The notes: a model not told the origin generated them from the sequence alone. A stretch of 64,000 nucleotides of DNA from Polaribacter pectinis (GCF_014352875.1 NZ_CP060695.1:1085501-1149500); one strand, 5' to 3'. Positions 8,265 through 17,651 are shown, numbered from the stretch's first letter. Made by a program: numbers and translations.

Positions 8265-8738
8265 CTATTTACCTAACCAAGAGTTCAACATCCAAATTGT
8301 TTTTTCTTGTTCAGCAATAAAATCACTCATCATAGAATTTGTTCCTTCATCATTTGCTTCGTCTGATAAATCTAAAATTTCTCTTTCTATTTTTAATAAT
8401 TCAGATAAAGAATTTACAATCAAATTAACTGCTTCTACATCATTAGAAATATCCTTACCAACTGGTACAGAAGAATTATCTATATAATCTGTAAAAGTGT
8501 GTAATGGCTTGCCTTGCAAAGTTAAAATACGTTCAGCTATATCATCTATTTTTACTTGAGAATCTGTATAAAACTCTTCAAATTTAACATGCAATTCAAA
8601 GAAATTTTTTCCTTTAATATTCCAATGTAAGCCTCTTAAATTCTGATAGTATATTTGAAAATTCGATAATAATCCATTCAAATTATCTACTAAATTTGCG
8701 CTTTCTTTTTTATCTAATCCTAATATTGATTTGTTCAT
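8265..8738 (-). CDS. dps: Dps family DNA-protecting ferritin
   Basis: A mini-ferritin of 157 residues that oxidises and stores iron with H2O2 and shields DNA during stress. The ferroxidase-site signature is present: LHWNIKGKNFFELHVKFEEFY and the following SQVKIDDIAERIL contain the His, Asp and Glu ligands shared between subunits. The C-terminal helix TIWMLNSWLGK ends the four-helix bundle as expected. It is transcribed divergently from an OxyR gene, and a palindromic LysR-type site in the gap suggests peroxide induction. The -7 box TAAATTTG on the minus strand (8783 to 8776) gives a leader of about 32 bases. Confidence 0.94.
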   Translation of the reverse strand: MNKSILGLDKKESANLVDNLNGLLSNFQIYYQNLRGLHWNIKGKNFFELHVKFEEFYTDSQVKIDDIAERILTLQGKPLHTFTDYIDNSSVPVGKDISNDVEAVNLIVNSLSELLKIEREILDLSDEANDEGTNSMMSDFIAEQEKTIWMLNSWLGK

Positions 8739-8775
8739 TTTATTTATAATTTTGTGTTCTTAGTTTTTGCTATTA

Positions 8776-8837
8776 CAAATTTACTAGAAATTTATGTCGG
8801 TAAACTATAATTATTATTGATAGTTTTAATATCTTTA
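8776..8837. promoter_or_regulatory. Divergent dps/oxyR promoter with a T-N11-A palindrome
   Basis: On the minus strand TAAATTTG (8783-8776) is the dps -7 box. On the plus strand TATCTTTA (8830-8837) is the likely oxyR -7 box. Between them, ACTAT (8804-8808) and ATAGT (8820-8824) form a LysR-type T-N11-A palindrome. The palindrome covers about -34 to -54 of dps, an activator position, and abuts the oxyR -7 box, a position for self-repression. OxyR binding is inferred. Confidence 0.6.
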
Positions 8838-8855
8838 TCAAAATTTATTATACCA

Positions 8856-9797
8856 ATGACAATCACCCAATTGAAATACGTCTTATCCGTATCAGAATAT
8901 CAAAATTTTACGGTTGCAGCAGAACATAGTTTTGTAACTCAACCTACATTAAGCATGCAAATTCAGAAATTAGAAGACGAATTGGATGTAAAAATATTTA
9001 ATAGGTCTAAAAAACCAATCGAATTAACACAAGTTGGAAAAAAAATTGTAGAACAAGCTAAAGTTATTGTAGATGAAAGCAATAGAATTTTAGACATTGT
9101 ACATCAACAAAAAGGTTTTATTGGAGGTGAGTTTAAATTGGGGATTATTCCAACAATTATGCCTACCTTATTACCAATGTTCTTAAATAATTTCACAAAG
9201 AAATACCCGAAAGTAAAACTAATTATAGAAGAGTTAACAACTGAAGAAATTATTAGAAAACTAACAGACGGACATATAGACGCTGCTATTGCTGCGACAC
9301 CTCTAGAGAACGAATCTATTAAAGAAAGACCTTTATATTACGAGCCTTTTGTTGGTTTAGTTCCGCAAAATCATCGTCTTTTTAATGAAAAAGTAATAAA
9401 TCCTGATGAATTAGAGATGGATGATATTTTATTGTTAGAAGATGGACATTGTTTTAAGGAAAGTGTAATTAATTTGTGTAGAACTTTTAAAACTGATAAC
9501 AAAAAATCATTTCAATTAGCAAGTGGAAGTTTTGATACATTAATTAAACTAACCAAAGAAGGTTTAGGAATGACACTTCTACCCTATTTACATACACTAG
9601 ATTTGAATGATGTTGATAAATCTCATTTACGCGAATTTACAAATCCACCACCTGCAAGAGAAGTAAGTTTAATCTACCATAAATCTCAATTAAAAATGCA
9701 GTTAATAGAAGCTTTAAAAAAGAGTATTGATGGTGTCATTAGAGGTGCTATTTCTTTTTCTGATGTAAAAATTATTAGTCCACTTCAGAAAAATTAA
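8856..9797 (+). CDS. oxyR: Hydrogen peroxide-sensing LysR regulator OxyR
   Basis: A LysR-type transcription regulator of 313 residues. The N-terminal helix-turn-helix reads MTITQLKYVLSVSEYQNFTV to TLSMQIQKLEDELDVKIFNR. The effector domain holds the redox pair C199 and C208 in EDGHCFKESVINLC, with the same eight-residue spacing and surrounding residues as the peroxide-sensing pair of E. coli OxyR. This separates it from other LysR proteins. I chose the ATG at 8856 because it gives the canonical MTITQLKY start. An upstream in-frame start at 8817 would cross the predicted -7 box and operator. It presumably controls the divergent dps. Confidence 0.94.
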   Translation: MTITQLKYVLSVSEYQNFTVAAEHSFVTQPTLSMQIQKLEDELDVKIFNRSKKPIELTQVGKKIVEQAKVIVDESNRILDIVHQQKGFIGGEFKLGIIPTIMPTLLPMFLNNFTKKYPKVKLIIEELTTEEIIRKLTDGHIDAAIAATPLENESIKERPLYYEPFVGLVPQNHRLFNEKVINPDELEMDDILLLEDGHCFKESVINLCRTFKTDNKKSFQLASGSFDTLIKLTKEGLGMTLLPYLHTLDLNDVDKSHLREFTNPPPAREVSLIYHKSQLKMQLIEALKKSIDGVIRGAISFSDVKIISPLQKN

Positions 9798-9820
9798 ATT
9801 CAATATTATTACTTTTAACA

Positions 9821-9850
9821 AAAAAAAATCCAGCTTATGCTGGATTTTCT
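9821..9850. terminator. Bidirectional terminator between oxyR and the oxoamine synthase gene
   Basis: AATCCAGC-TTAT-GCTGGATT is flanked by a long A-tract and a T-tract and sits between convergent genes. Confidence 0.9.
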
Positions 9851-9869
9851 TTTTTAAAATTTTTAAAAA

Positions 9870-11126
9870 TTACACCATAGATGTTGCAATCTTTTTATAC
9901 GTACCGTTTTCTAACAATTCTCTAATTGCTGAAAATGCGGTAATTGTTTCATCTATATCTTCTTGTGTGTGTGTTGCAGTTGGAATTAATCTTAAAATAA
10001 TTAATCCTTTTGGTATTACAGGATACACAACAATAGAACAGAAAATTCCGTGGTTTTCACGTAAATCATTTACCATTGCCATTGCTTCAGGTATATCTCC
10101 TTTTAAAAATACTGGAGTTATACATGTTTGTGTAGTTCCTAAATCGAAACCAGCATTTCTTAAACCAGATTGTAAAGCATTGGTGTTTTCCCACAACTTT
10201 GTTTTTAATTCTGGCATTGTACGTAACATATCTAAACGTTTTAATGCTCCTTTTACCATTGCCATTGGTAATGATTTAGCAAACATTTGAGAACGCATAT
10301 TGTATTGTAAATATTGTATTACATCTTTATCTCCTGCAAAGAAAGCGCCAATACCTGCCATAGATTTTGCAAAGGTTGCAAAATATACATCTATTTCATC
10401 TTGTATTCCTTGTTCGAAACCAGTTCCTTTGCCATCTTTACCCAAAGTACCAAAACCATGAGCATCATCTACTAAAAGTCTAAAGTTGTATTCTTTTTTA
10501 AAGGAAACTATTTCTTTTAAACGACCTTGTTCACCACGCATTCCAAAAACTCCTTCAGAAATTACTAAAATTCCTCCACCAGTTTTATCTGCCATTCTTT
10601 TAGCACGCTTTATGTTTTTCTCAAAACTTTCCATATCGTTATGACGATATACAAAACGTTTTCCAGCATGTAAACGAACACCATCTATAATACAAGCATG
10701 TGTATCCATATCATACACAATAATATCATCTTTAGAAACCAATGCGTCTATTGCAGAAACCATACCTTGGTAACCAAAGTTAACTAAATAAGCAGCTTCT
10801 TTTTCTACAAATTCTGCACATTCAACTTCTAATTGTTCGTGAAATTTAGTATGTCCAGACATCATTCTAGCTCCCATTGGATAAGCCATACCATGTTCTG
10901 CTGCAGCTTCTCCATCAACTTTTAAAACTTCTGGATGATTTGCTAATCCTAAATAATCATTTATACTCCAGGTAACTACTTTTTTACCATTAAAAGACAT
11001 TCTATTTGAAATAGGACCTTCTAACTTTGGAAATACATAATAACCTTCTGCTTGTTGCGCCCATTTACCTAAAGGGCCTTTATCTTTTATAATTCTATCA
11101 AATAAATCTGTCGCCATGTTTGTCAT
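9870..11126 (-). CDS. Alpha-oxoamine synthase (candidate cysteate C-fatty acyltransferase)
   Basis: A PLP enzyme of 418 residues that joins an amino acid to an acyl thioester with loss of CO2, as in 2-amino-3-ketobutyrate ligase, AONS and serine palmitoyltransferase. Visible motifs are NDYLGLANHPEV, the cofactor-stacking region NFGYQGMVSAI, VDDAHGFGTLG (PLP-binding Asp and His) and the Schiff-base lysine in FATFAKSMAGIGAFF. In Flavobacteriia a homologue of this group makes the capnine backbone of sulfonolipids from cysteate. The neighbouring cysteine-synthase-like gene upstream on the same strand supports that role. A glycine acetyltransferase or serine palmitoyltransferase function remains possible. 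An in-frame ATG at 11117 is an alternative start. Confidence 0.85.
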   Translation of the reverse strand: MTNMATDLFDRIIKDKGPLGKWAQQAEGYYVFPKLEGPISNRMSFNGKKVVTWSINDYLGLANHPEVLKVDGEAAAEHGMAYPMGARMMSGHTKFHEQLEVECAEFVEKEAAYLVNFGYQGMVSAIDALVSKDDIIVYDMDTHACIIDGVRLHAGKRFVYRHNDMESFEKNIKRAKRMADKTGGGILVISEGVFGMRGEQGRLKEIVSFKKEYNFRLLVDDAHGFGTLGKDGKGTGFEQGIQDEIDVYFATFAKSMAGIGAFFAGDKDVIQYLQYNMRSQMFAKSLPMAMVKGALKRLDMLRTMPELKTKLWENTNALQSGLRNAGFDLGTTQTCITPVFLKGDIPEAMAMVNDLRENHGIFCSIVVYPVIPKGLIILRLIPTATHTQEDIDETITAFSAIRELLENGTYKKIATSMV

Positions 11127-11142
11127 CTGTTTTTGAAGTTTG

Positions 11143-11150
11143 CAAAGTTA
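11143..11150 (-). promoter_or_regulatory. -7 promoter box of the oxoamine synthase gene
   Basis: On the minus strand this reads TAACTTTG, an exact TAnnTTTG match, 16 bases before the ATG at 11126. The gene therefore probably has its own promoter despite lying only 76 bases behind the upstream gene. Confidence 0.55.
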
Positions 11151-11202
11151 ACAAAATAAAACAGGGTATGCAATTTGAAAAAATGAAGAGAAATTTGAAT
11201 AC

Positions 11203-12201
11203 CTATTCTAAAAAACCTTGTTCTTGCATCCAAGAATTACTGTAGATTTTATTGAGATATCTAGAACCATGATCTGGAAAAATTAAAACTACAAAACTGT
11301 TTTCATCAAACATATCTAAAGCTGCATATTGTTTAGTTGCTTGCACAACTGCACCTGTTGTATATCCACAAAATAAACCTTCTTTTTTTAAAGTTTCTCT
11401 TGCTTGTATAGCTGCATCTTTGTCGGAAACTTTTTCGTATACATCAATTACATCAAAATCTGTTGCAGTAGGTATTAAATTTTTACCTAAACCTTCAATT
11501 TTATATGGACTAACCTCGTTTAAATCTAGCTCTTTAGTTTCATGATATTTTTTTAAAACAGAACCAATAGCATCTACTCCTAAAACTTTAATATTTGGGT
11601 TTTGCTCTTTTAAGTACTTTCCTGTTCCAGAAATAGTGCCTCCTGTTCCACTTGCAACAACTAAATGCGTGATTTTTCCTTCAGTTTGTTTCCAAATTTC
11701 TGGACCTGTAGTTCTATAATGTGCTTCAATATTTAACTCATTAAAATATTGATTGATATATACAGAATTCTTCGTTTTTTTATGAATAGTTTTTGCAACT
11801 TCATAATAAGACCTTGGATCTTCTGGCGGAACATTTGCAGGACAAACATGCACTTCTGCTCCCATTGTTTTTAGCAACTCTATTTTATCTTGAGAAGATT
11901 TATCACTTACCGCTAAAATACATTTGTAACCTTTTACCAAACTTATCATTGCCAAACTAAAACCAGTATTACCTGAAGTAGTTTCTACAATTGTTGCTCC
12001 TTTTTTAAGAATACCTTTCTTCTCTGCAGTATTAACAATGTGTAATGCAATTCTATCTTTTGCAGAATGACCAGGATTAAAAGCTTCTATTTTAGCAAAA
12101 TAAGAGCCTTTTAGCTTTTTTGTTATTTTATGAAGTTTAATTAATGGGGTTTCTCCCACTAATTCTAAAATGCTATTATTTATTCCGTTATTTCTAGTCA
12201 T
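11203..12201 (-). CDS. Cysteine synthase-like PLP enzyme (candidate cysteate synthase)
   Basis: A fold-type II PLP enzyme of 332 residues related to cysteine synthase and cystathionine beta-synthase. [11 protein letters not shown] is the family N-terminus. The PLP lysine lies in [11 protein letters not shown], the substrate loop is [12 protein letters not shown], and the phosphate-binding loop is [13 protein letters not shown]. True CysK enzymes usually read NPxxSVKDR, and here the loop is NPGHSAKDR. Next to an alpha-oxoamine synthase, the likely role is making cysteate from O-phosphoserine and sulfite for sulfonolipid synthesis. Plain O-acetylserine sulfhydrylase activity is the alternative. 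The leader contains a terminator-like hairpin. Confidence 0.82.
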   Translation of the reverse strand: MTRNNGINNSILELVGETPLIKLHKITKKLKGSYFAKIEAFNPGHSAKDRIALHIVNTAEKKGILKKGATIVETTSGNTGFSLAMISLVKGYKCILAVSDKSSQDKIELLKTMGAEVHVCPANVPPEDPRSYYEVAKTIHKKTKNSVYINQYFNELNIEAHYRTTGPEIWKQTEGKITHLVVASGTGGTISGTGKYLKEQNPNIKVLGVDAIGSVLKKYHETKELDLNEVSPYKIEGLGKNLIPTATDFDVIDVYEKVSDKDAAIQARETLKKEGLFCGYTTGAVVQATKQYAALDMFDENSFVVLIFPDHGSRYLNKIYSNSWMQEQGFLE

Positions 12202-12217
12202 TCTATCTTTTCATGAA

Positions 12218-12272
12218 AAACCTCACATGTTTTAAAACTTATGAGGTTTATCTTTTACCGGATGCAAAAGTA
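12218..12272 (-). promoter_or_regulatory. Promoter and leader hairpin before the cysteine synthase-like gene
   Basis: On the minus strand the -7 box TACTTTTG (12272-12265) is followed by AAACCTCA (12249-12242) and TGAGGTTT (12225-12218), an 8-bp stem ending in a run of T, 17 bases before the start codon. It may be an attenuator of this gene, or simply the terminator of the S9 peptidase gene that ends at 12302. Confidence 0.5.
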
Positions 12273-12301
12273 CATTATCAAACCGAAATATAAAATTGAT
12301 T

Positions 12302-14485
12302 TTAAGGCTTAATTAAATCTGCTTCTAATTTATTTTCTAAAGCCAAAAAGAAAGTATAGTCTTTTGCTGTCTCTTTTAAAGCATCAAACCTTCCAGAAGC
12401 ACCTCCATGACCAGCTTCCATGTTTGTATGCAATAATAACAAATTTTTGTCGGTTTTTAATTCTCGAAGTTTGGCAACCCATTTTGCTGGCTCCCAATAT
12501 TGAACTTGAGAATCATGAAAACCAGTTGTTACCAACATATTTGGATATTCTTTTGCTTCAATTTGATCATAAGGCGAATATGATTTTATATAATCGTAAT
12601 ATTCTTTATCATTAGGATTTCCCCATTCGTCATATTCTCCTGTTGTTAAAGGAATAGAATCATCTAACATTGTAGAAATTACATCTACAAATGGCACTGC
12701 TGCAATTATTCCATTGTACAATTCTGGATTCATATTTACAATTGCTCCCATTAATAATCCACCTGCAGAACCTCCCATTGCATATAAATGCTTTTCTGAG
12801 GTATAGTTGTTTTCAATTAAAAATTTAGAACAATCTATAAAATCTGTAAATGTGTTTTTCTTATGCAACATTTTTCCATCTTCATACCATTCTCTTCCTA
12901 AATATTGACTTCCACGAATATGAGCCAAGGCATACACAAAACCTCTATCTAAAAGGCTTAAACGTGTTGTAGAAAAACTATCTGGAATCGTATATCCATA
13001 AGAACCATAAGCATATTGTAATAATGGTGTTTCAGAATTTAACTCTGTATCTTTATGATAAACTAAAGAAATAGCTACCTTTTTTCCATCTCTTGCAGTT
13101 GCCCAAACACGCTTGCTTTTGTAATTTTCTTTATTGAATTTACCTCCTAAAACTTCTTGTTCCTTTTTAATATCTTTCGATTTATCGCTCATATTAAAGT
13201 CGATAATTGAACTCGGAGTTGTAAATGAATTATAAGAATATCTTATAATATCTGTATCAAAATCTGGATTAGAATACACACCAACAGAATACGTTTCCTC
13301 ATTAAAAGGTAAATAATAATCTTCTTTATTATCCCAACGTTTTATACGAATTCTGTTTAATCCGTTTGTACTTTCTTCTAAAACTAAATACTCTTTAAAT
13401 ATTGAGAAATCTTCTAACAAAGTATCTTCTCTGTGCGGAATTACATCTACCCAATTTTCTTTACTTGTTTTAGAAACTGGAGTTTTCATCAACTTAAAAT
13501 TAGTTGCGCCATCTTTATTTGTTAGTAGATAAAAATCATCTCCATAATGAGAAACATTATATTCTAAATCTCTTTCTCTTGGTTGAATAATTTTAAAATT
13601 TCCAGTTGGGTTATCAGCATCTAAATATTGTGCTTCTGTAGAAACAGTGCTGTAAGAACCAATAATAATGTATTTTTTTGATTTTGATTTAGTTACATAC
13701 GTTCCAAAAGTATCATCTTTTTCATGAAAAACTTCTACGTCTTCAGAAGTTGGTGTCCCTAAAACATGTCTAAAAATCTTTTCACTTCTTAAAGTTAAAG
13801 GATCTTTCTTTGTATAAAAAATTGTTTTATTATCATTTGCCCAAACAGATCCACCAGTTGTATTGTCTATAATATCTTTATAGATTTCGCCTGTTTCTAA
13901 ATTTTTTATTCTTAAAAAATATTGTCTTCTACTAACAGTATCTGTAGCAAAAACAGCCATTTTATTATCAGGAGAAACATTTAAACCTCCTAATTGATAA
14001 TAATCATAGTCATTAGCCATTTCATTAACGTTAAAAAGTACATTTTCTTCTGCTTCTAAAGTTTCCTTTTTTCTACTGTATATAGGATATTGCATTCCTT
14101 TTTCGAAACGAGTTATGTAAAAATAACCATTGTCTTTGTAAGGCACAGAAGAATCATCTTCTTTAATTCTACCTTTCATTTCTTCGAATAATTTTTCTTG
14201 AAAATTTTTGGTATAACCAGTTACATCATCATAATATGTATTTTCTGCATCTAAATAATTAATTACTTTTTGAGTTTGTTCGTCTTTTACTTCAGACAAT
14301 TTTTGTTCATCAGATAAACGCATCCAAAAATAATTATCTATTCTAACATCTCCGTGTTTTTCTAATTTTGTAGGCTGCTTCTCTGCCACAGGCATTTTTG
14401 CGTCTGTACTTTTCATTGTTTTATTTTTACAAGCGGTTGCAAAAGTAAGACTTAATAACAACGTATAAATAAATATTTTTCTCAT
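12302..14485 (-). CDS. S9 family prolyl oligopeptidase-like lipoprotein (oligopeptidase B type)
   Basis: A serine peptidase of 727 residues. The N-terminus (YTLLLSLTFATACKNK) is a lipoprotein signal with a lipobox ending at C19, so the enzyme is probably anchored to the membrane outside the cytoplasm. Residues from about 30 to 430 form the beta-propeller gate, with the PVAEKQPTKLEKHGD and YYITRFEKGMQYPIYSRK features of oligopeptidase B. The alpha/beta hydrolase domain carries S573 (GGSAGG), D658 (GFHDSQV) and H693 (GHGGASG). It should cut short peptides after basic residues. Full length and intact catalytic triad. It stands alone, divergent from the YbaB gene. Confidence 0.9.
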   Translation of the reverse strand: MRKIFIYTLLLSLTFATACKNKTMKSTDAKMPVAEKQPTKLEKHGDVRIDNYFWMRLSDEQKLSEVKDEQTQKVINYLDAENTYYDDVTGYTKNFQEKLFEEMKGRIKEDDSSVPYKDNGYFYITRFEKGMQYPIYSRKKETLEAEENVLFNVNEMANDYDYYQLGGLNVSPDNKMAVFATDTVSRRQYFLRIKNLETGEIYKDIIDNTTGGSVWANDNKTIFYTKKDPLTLRSEKIFRHVLGTPTSEDVEVFHEKDDTFGTYVTKSKSKKYIIIGSYSTVSTEAQYLDADNPTGNFKIIQPRERDLEYNVSHYGDDFYLLTNKDGATNFKLMKTPVSKTSKENWVDVIPHREDTLLEDFSIFKEYLVLEESTNGLNRIRIKRWDNKEDYYLPFNEETYSVGVYSNPDFDTDIIRYSYNSFTTPSSIIDFNMSDKSKDIKKEQEVLGGKFNKENYKSKRVWATARDGKKVAISLVYHKDTELNSETPLLQYAYGSYGYTIPDSFSTTRLSLLDRGFVYALAHIRGSQYLGREWYEDGKMLHKKNTFTDFIDCSKFLIENNYTSEKHLYAMGGSAGGLLMGAIVNMNPELYNGIIAAVPFVDVISTMLDDSIPLTTGEYDEWGNPNDKEYYDYIKSYSPYDQIEAKEYPNMLVTTGFHDSQVQYWEPAKWVAKLRELKTDKNLLLLHTNMEAGHGGASGRFDALKETAKDYTFFLALENKLEADLIKP

Positions 14486-14517
14486 TTTTAGTTGATTAAA
14501 ATTCTCTGTGAATTTAC

Positions 14518-14525
14518 TAATTTTG
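14518..14525 (+). promoter_or_regulatory. -7 promoter box of the ybaB gene
   Basis: TAATTTTG matches TAnnTTTG and lies 30 bases before the ATG at 14555. It shows that in-frame upstream starts (14492) are not used. Confidence 0.55.
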
Positions 14526-14554
14526 CAGTTAACAAAATCTTAAATTTAAAAACT

Positions 14555-14878
14555 ATGTTTGGAGACTTATCTGGAATGATGGACAAGCTTAAAGAAGCGC
14601 AACAAGAAGTAGAAAAAACTAAAAATAGATTAGATTCTGTTTTGGTTGATGAAGTTTCTTCTGATGGAAAAATTAAAGTAACATTAACTGCAAACAGAAA
14701 AATAAAAGCAATTTCTATTGATGATTCTTTACTTTCGGATGCAGAAGAATTAGAAGATTATTTAATACTTACGTTAAATAAAGCAATTGAAAAAGCGACA
14801 AAAATAAACGAAGATGAAATGGCTGTTGCCGCAAAAGCAGGAATGCCAAACATTCCAGGAATGGATATGTTCAAATAA
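14555..14878 (+). CDS. ybaB: YbaB/EbfC family nucleoid-associated protein
   Basis: A small dimeric DNA-binding protein of 107 residues. [29 protein letters not shown] is the typical N-terminal helix. It is followed by the central strands ([25 protein letters not shown]) and the C-terminal helix with [10 protein letters not shown]. Family members bind DNA as tweezer-like dimers and are often linked to recR-dnaX, but here no recombination gene is adjacent. The ATG at 14555 starts the canonical sequence, and a longer in-frame form beginning at 14492 would include the promoter. A terminator follows about 85 bases downstream. Confidence 0.9.
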   Translation: MFGDLSGMMDKLKEAQQEVEKTKNRLDSVLVDEVSSDGKIKVTLTANRKIKAISIDDSLLSDAEELEDYLILTLNKAIEKATKINEDEMAVAAKAGMPNIPGMDMFK

Positions 14879-14961
14879 TATTTGTAATTGTAAAATAACT
14901 TTTTCGAAAAATTATTTAACTATTTTTCATTTGAGTTACTTTTAACATCATTTAAACAAAG

Positions 14962-14986
14962 ATACCTCTGTGAAAGAGGTATTTTT
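14962..14986 (+). terminator. Intrinsic terminator after ybaB
   Basis: ATACCTCT / AGAGGTAT forms an 8-bp stem with a five-base loop followed by a T-run. It separates ybaB from the AsmA gene. Confidence 0.85.
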
Positions 14987-15000
14987 GCTTTATATAATTA

Positions 15001-17634
15001 ATGAATAATATGAACAAAAAAGAAATAAAGAAATCTACTACCAAAAAAGTTTTAAAATGGATTGTTTCCATCTTTTTAGTGTTAATAATTGCACTGGTTT
15101 CTATTCCGTTTTTATTTAAAGATAAAATTGTACAAATGGTAACCAATACCATTAACAATAGTATAAATGCAACCGTAACTTTTAAAGAATCAGATTTAAG
15201 TTTATTTAGAAGTTTTCCTCTAGCTAGTTTAAAAGTTAATGATATTTCTGTAGCAAATAAAGCCCCTTTTTTAGGTGATACTTTATTCAATGCTAAAACA
15301 TTAAGTTTAGACATGAAAATTACTGAGCTTTTTAAAAACACCAATGAAACCATTGATTTACAAAGCATTGAAGCTTCAAACGGAAAAGTAAATATTATTT
15401 TCAATAAAGAAAATGTAGGTAATTATGATATTGCTATAAAAAATGAAGCTGTAAATTCAGCCGAGAATTCAAGTTCATTTTCTTTTAACATTCAAGATTA
15501 TAAAGTAGATAATTTACAATTTAATTATTTAGATGAAAGTTCTAACATGAAACTTCAATTAGATAGTATTTATCATACAGGAAAAGGAAACTTTGCAAAA
15601 GATATTTTAGATTTAGATACAGAAACTACAGCTAAATTATCTTTTGATATGGAGAATGTAAACTATATTAAAAATGTTGCTGTAAAGTTAAATGCGGTTT
15701 TAGGAATAGATTTAAAAAATAGCAAATACACTTTTAAAGAAAATACAGGTTACATAAATCAACTGCCATTAGAATTTGATGGATTTATTCAACTTATAGA
15801 AGAAAACCAGTTGTATGATATTAGTTTTAAAACACCAACATCATCTTTTAAAAATGCTTTAGCATTAATGCCTGCACAATATTCTGGGAATTTAAAAACG
15901 ATTAAAACTGAAGGTAATTTTGATATGAATGGAGTTGTGAAAGGAGCTTTATCTGAAACAACAATTCCGGCTTTTGATATTTCAATAAAATCAGAAAATG
16001 CAATGTTTAAATATGCTGATTTACCAAAATCGGTTAAAAACATTACAATAGATTCAAAAATAATTAACAAAACAGGGAACACAAAAGATACCTATGTAGA
16101 CATTAATAAATTAAATTTTAAAATTGATGAAGATGCGTTTTCTGCAAATGGTAGTGTCAGAAATATAACAACAAACCCAAATATAAATATTGCAGCAAAA
16201 GGAACTATTAATTTAGCAAATATTGGTAAAGTATATCCTGCTCCACTAGAAAAAGAATTAGCTGGAATTTTAAAGGCAGATATAAAATCGAGTTTTGATA
16301 TGAATTCTGTTGAAAAAGGAAATTATCAAAACATTAAAAACGAAGGAAATCTTTCTGTTAGTAAATTTAAATATGAAGGAAAAGATGTGGCAAATGCTTT
16401 TTTAATAGACAATGCTTCAGTTATATTCAATACAAATTCAATTAAATTAAATGAATTTATAGCAAAAACAGGAACTTCAGATTTATCGATAAAAGGAAAT
16501 TTAGAGAATTTTTACGGTTTCTTATTTAAAGACCAGACGTTAAAAGGAGATTTTAACTTGAATTCTTCTAACTTTAAAGTGAATGACTTCTTATCTAAAG
16601 AAACTGCTGAAACAGAAACTAGCGCTACTTCAACTTTAAAAATTCCTGCATTTTTAGATATTAAATTAAATGCAAAAGCAAAGACAGTTTTATATGATAA
16701 CATTACACTTTCTAATGTTTCTGGAGATGTTTTTATAAAAGATGAATCCGTTAATTTAAAAAACTTGAATTCAGATATTTTTGGAGGAAATATTGGTATG
16801 AATGGTACTGTTTCTACCAAAGGAAAAGAGGCTAATTTCTCTATGGATTTAAACTTGAATCAACTAAACATTGCAGATTCTTTTACGCAATTAGAAATGT
16901 TAAAATCTATTGCTCCAATTGCTAAAAGTATCGAAGGTAAAATAAATTCGACCGTTAAAGTTTCTGGAATTTTAGACGAAAATATGAGTCCTAATTTAAA
17001 ATCAATTACTGGAGATTTATTTGGGAAATTATTAAACCCAAAAATTAAAGGTAATAAATCGAAAGCACTTTCTTTACTAGATAAAAATGTTGATTTTATT
17101 AACCTAGACAACTTAAATTTAGATGGAATTAATGCACTTTTTACCTTTAATAATGGTGAAGTTAGTGTAAAACCTATAGATCTTAAATATAAAGACATTG
17201 GTATTGTAATTGATGGTAAACATGGTTTCGATAATACTATGAATTACAATGTTGTTTTCGATTTACCCGTAAAATATTTAGGAACTACGGTTACAAATGC
17301 ATTGGCAAAATTAACACCAAAAGATGCAGCAGATATAAAAACGATTCCTGTAACAACCAATTTAACAGGTAGTTTTTCTAGTCCTAATTTTTCTACTAAT
17401 ATAAAAGATGCAACTGCTACTTTAATGAAGAATATTGTAGAAAAACAAAAACAAAGTCTTATTGATAAAGGAAAAGACAAATTAACCGATTTATTAGGTT
17501 TAGGAACCCAAAAAAATGACTCAATTAAAAAAGATTCTACTGTAACAAAGAACGATACTAAAGATAAAATTAAAAATGTTCTTGGAGGTCTTTTTGGAAA
17601 CAAGAAAAAAGATACTGTTAAAAAGAAAAATTAA
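15001..17634 (+). CDS. AsmA family protein
   Basis: A large envelope protein of 877 residues with one N-terminal transmembrane helix (about 20-40, WIVSIFLVLIIALVSIPFLF) and a long periplasmic part. The start of the mature part (VTFKESDLSLFRSFPLASLKVNDISVAN) is the conserved AsmA N-terminal region. The C-terminal region (about 600-790) is the AsmA_2-like domain, with repeated beta segments of the kind that form lipid-transfer bridges. The tail (about 800-877) is rich in lysine and low in complexity. Family members affect outer-membrane lipid composition. Starts at 15001 and 15010 are equally plausible. It stands alone between two terminators. Confidence 0.86.
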   Translation: MNNMNKKEIKKSTTKKVLKWIVSIFLVLIIALVSIPFLFKDKIVQMVTNTINNSINATVTFKESDLSLFRSFPLASLKVNDISVANKAPFLGDTLFNAKTLSLDMKITELFKNTNETIDLQSIEASNGKVNIIFNKENVGNYDIAIKNEAVNSAENSSSFSFNIQDYKVDNLQFNYLDESSNMKLQLDSIYHTGKGNFAKDILDLDTETTAKLSFDMENVNYIKNVAVKLNAVLGIDLKNSKYTFKENTGYINQLPLEFDGFIQLIEENQLYDISFKTPTSSFKNALALMPAQYSGNLKTIKTEGNFDMNGVVKGALSETTIPAFDISIKSENAMFKYADLPKSVKNITIDSKIINKTGNTKDTYVDINKLNFKIDEDAFSANGSVRNITTNPNINIAAKGTINLANIGKVYPAPLEKELAGILKADIKSSFDMNSVEKGNYQNIKNEGNLSVSKFKYEGKDVANAFLIDNASVIFNTNSIKLNEFIAKTGTSDLSIKGNLENFYGFLFKDQTLKGDFNLNSSNFKVNDFLSKETAETETSATSTLKIPAFLDIKLNAKAKTVLYDNITLSNVSGDVFIKDESVNLKNLNSDIFGGNIGMNGTVSTKGKEANFSMDLNLNQLNIADSFTQLEMLKSIAPIAKSIEGKINSTVKVSGILDENMSPNLKSITGDLFGKLLNPKIKGNKSKALSLLDKNVDFINLDNLNLDGINALFTFNNGEVSVKPIDLKYKDIGIVIDGKHGFDNTMNYNVVFDLPVKYLGTTVTNALAKLTPKDAADIKTIPVTTNLTGSFSSPNFSTNIKDATATLMKNIVEKQKQSLIDKGKDKLTDLLGLGTQKNDSIKKDSTVTKNDTKDKIKNVLGGLFGNKKKDTVKKKN

Positions 17635-17651
17635 CTTTATAACTAAAAGTA

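Noticed and set aside
8817..8855. A longer N-terminus for OxyR
   Set aside because: The added residues would be encoded by the operator and -7 box. MTITQLKY at 8856 is the normal OxyR beginning.
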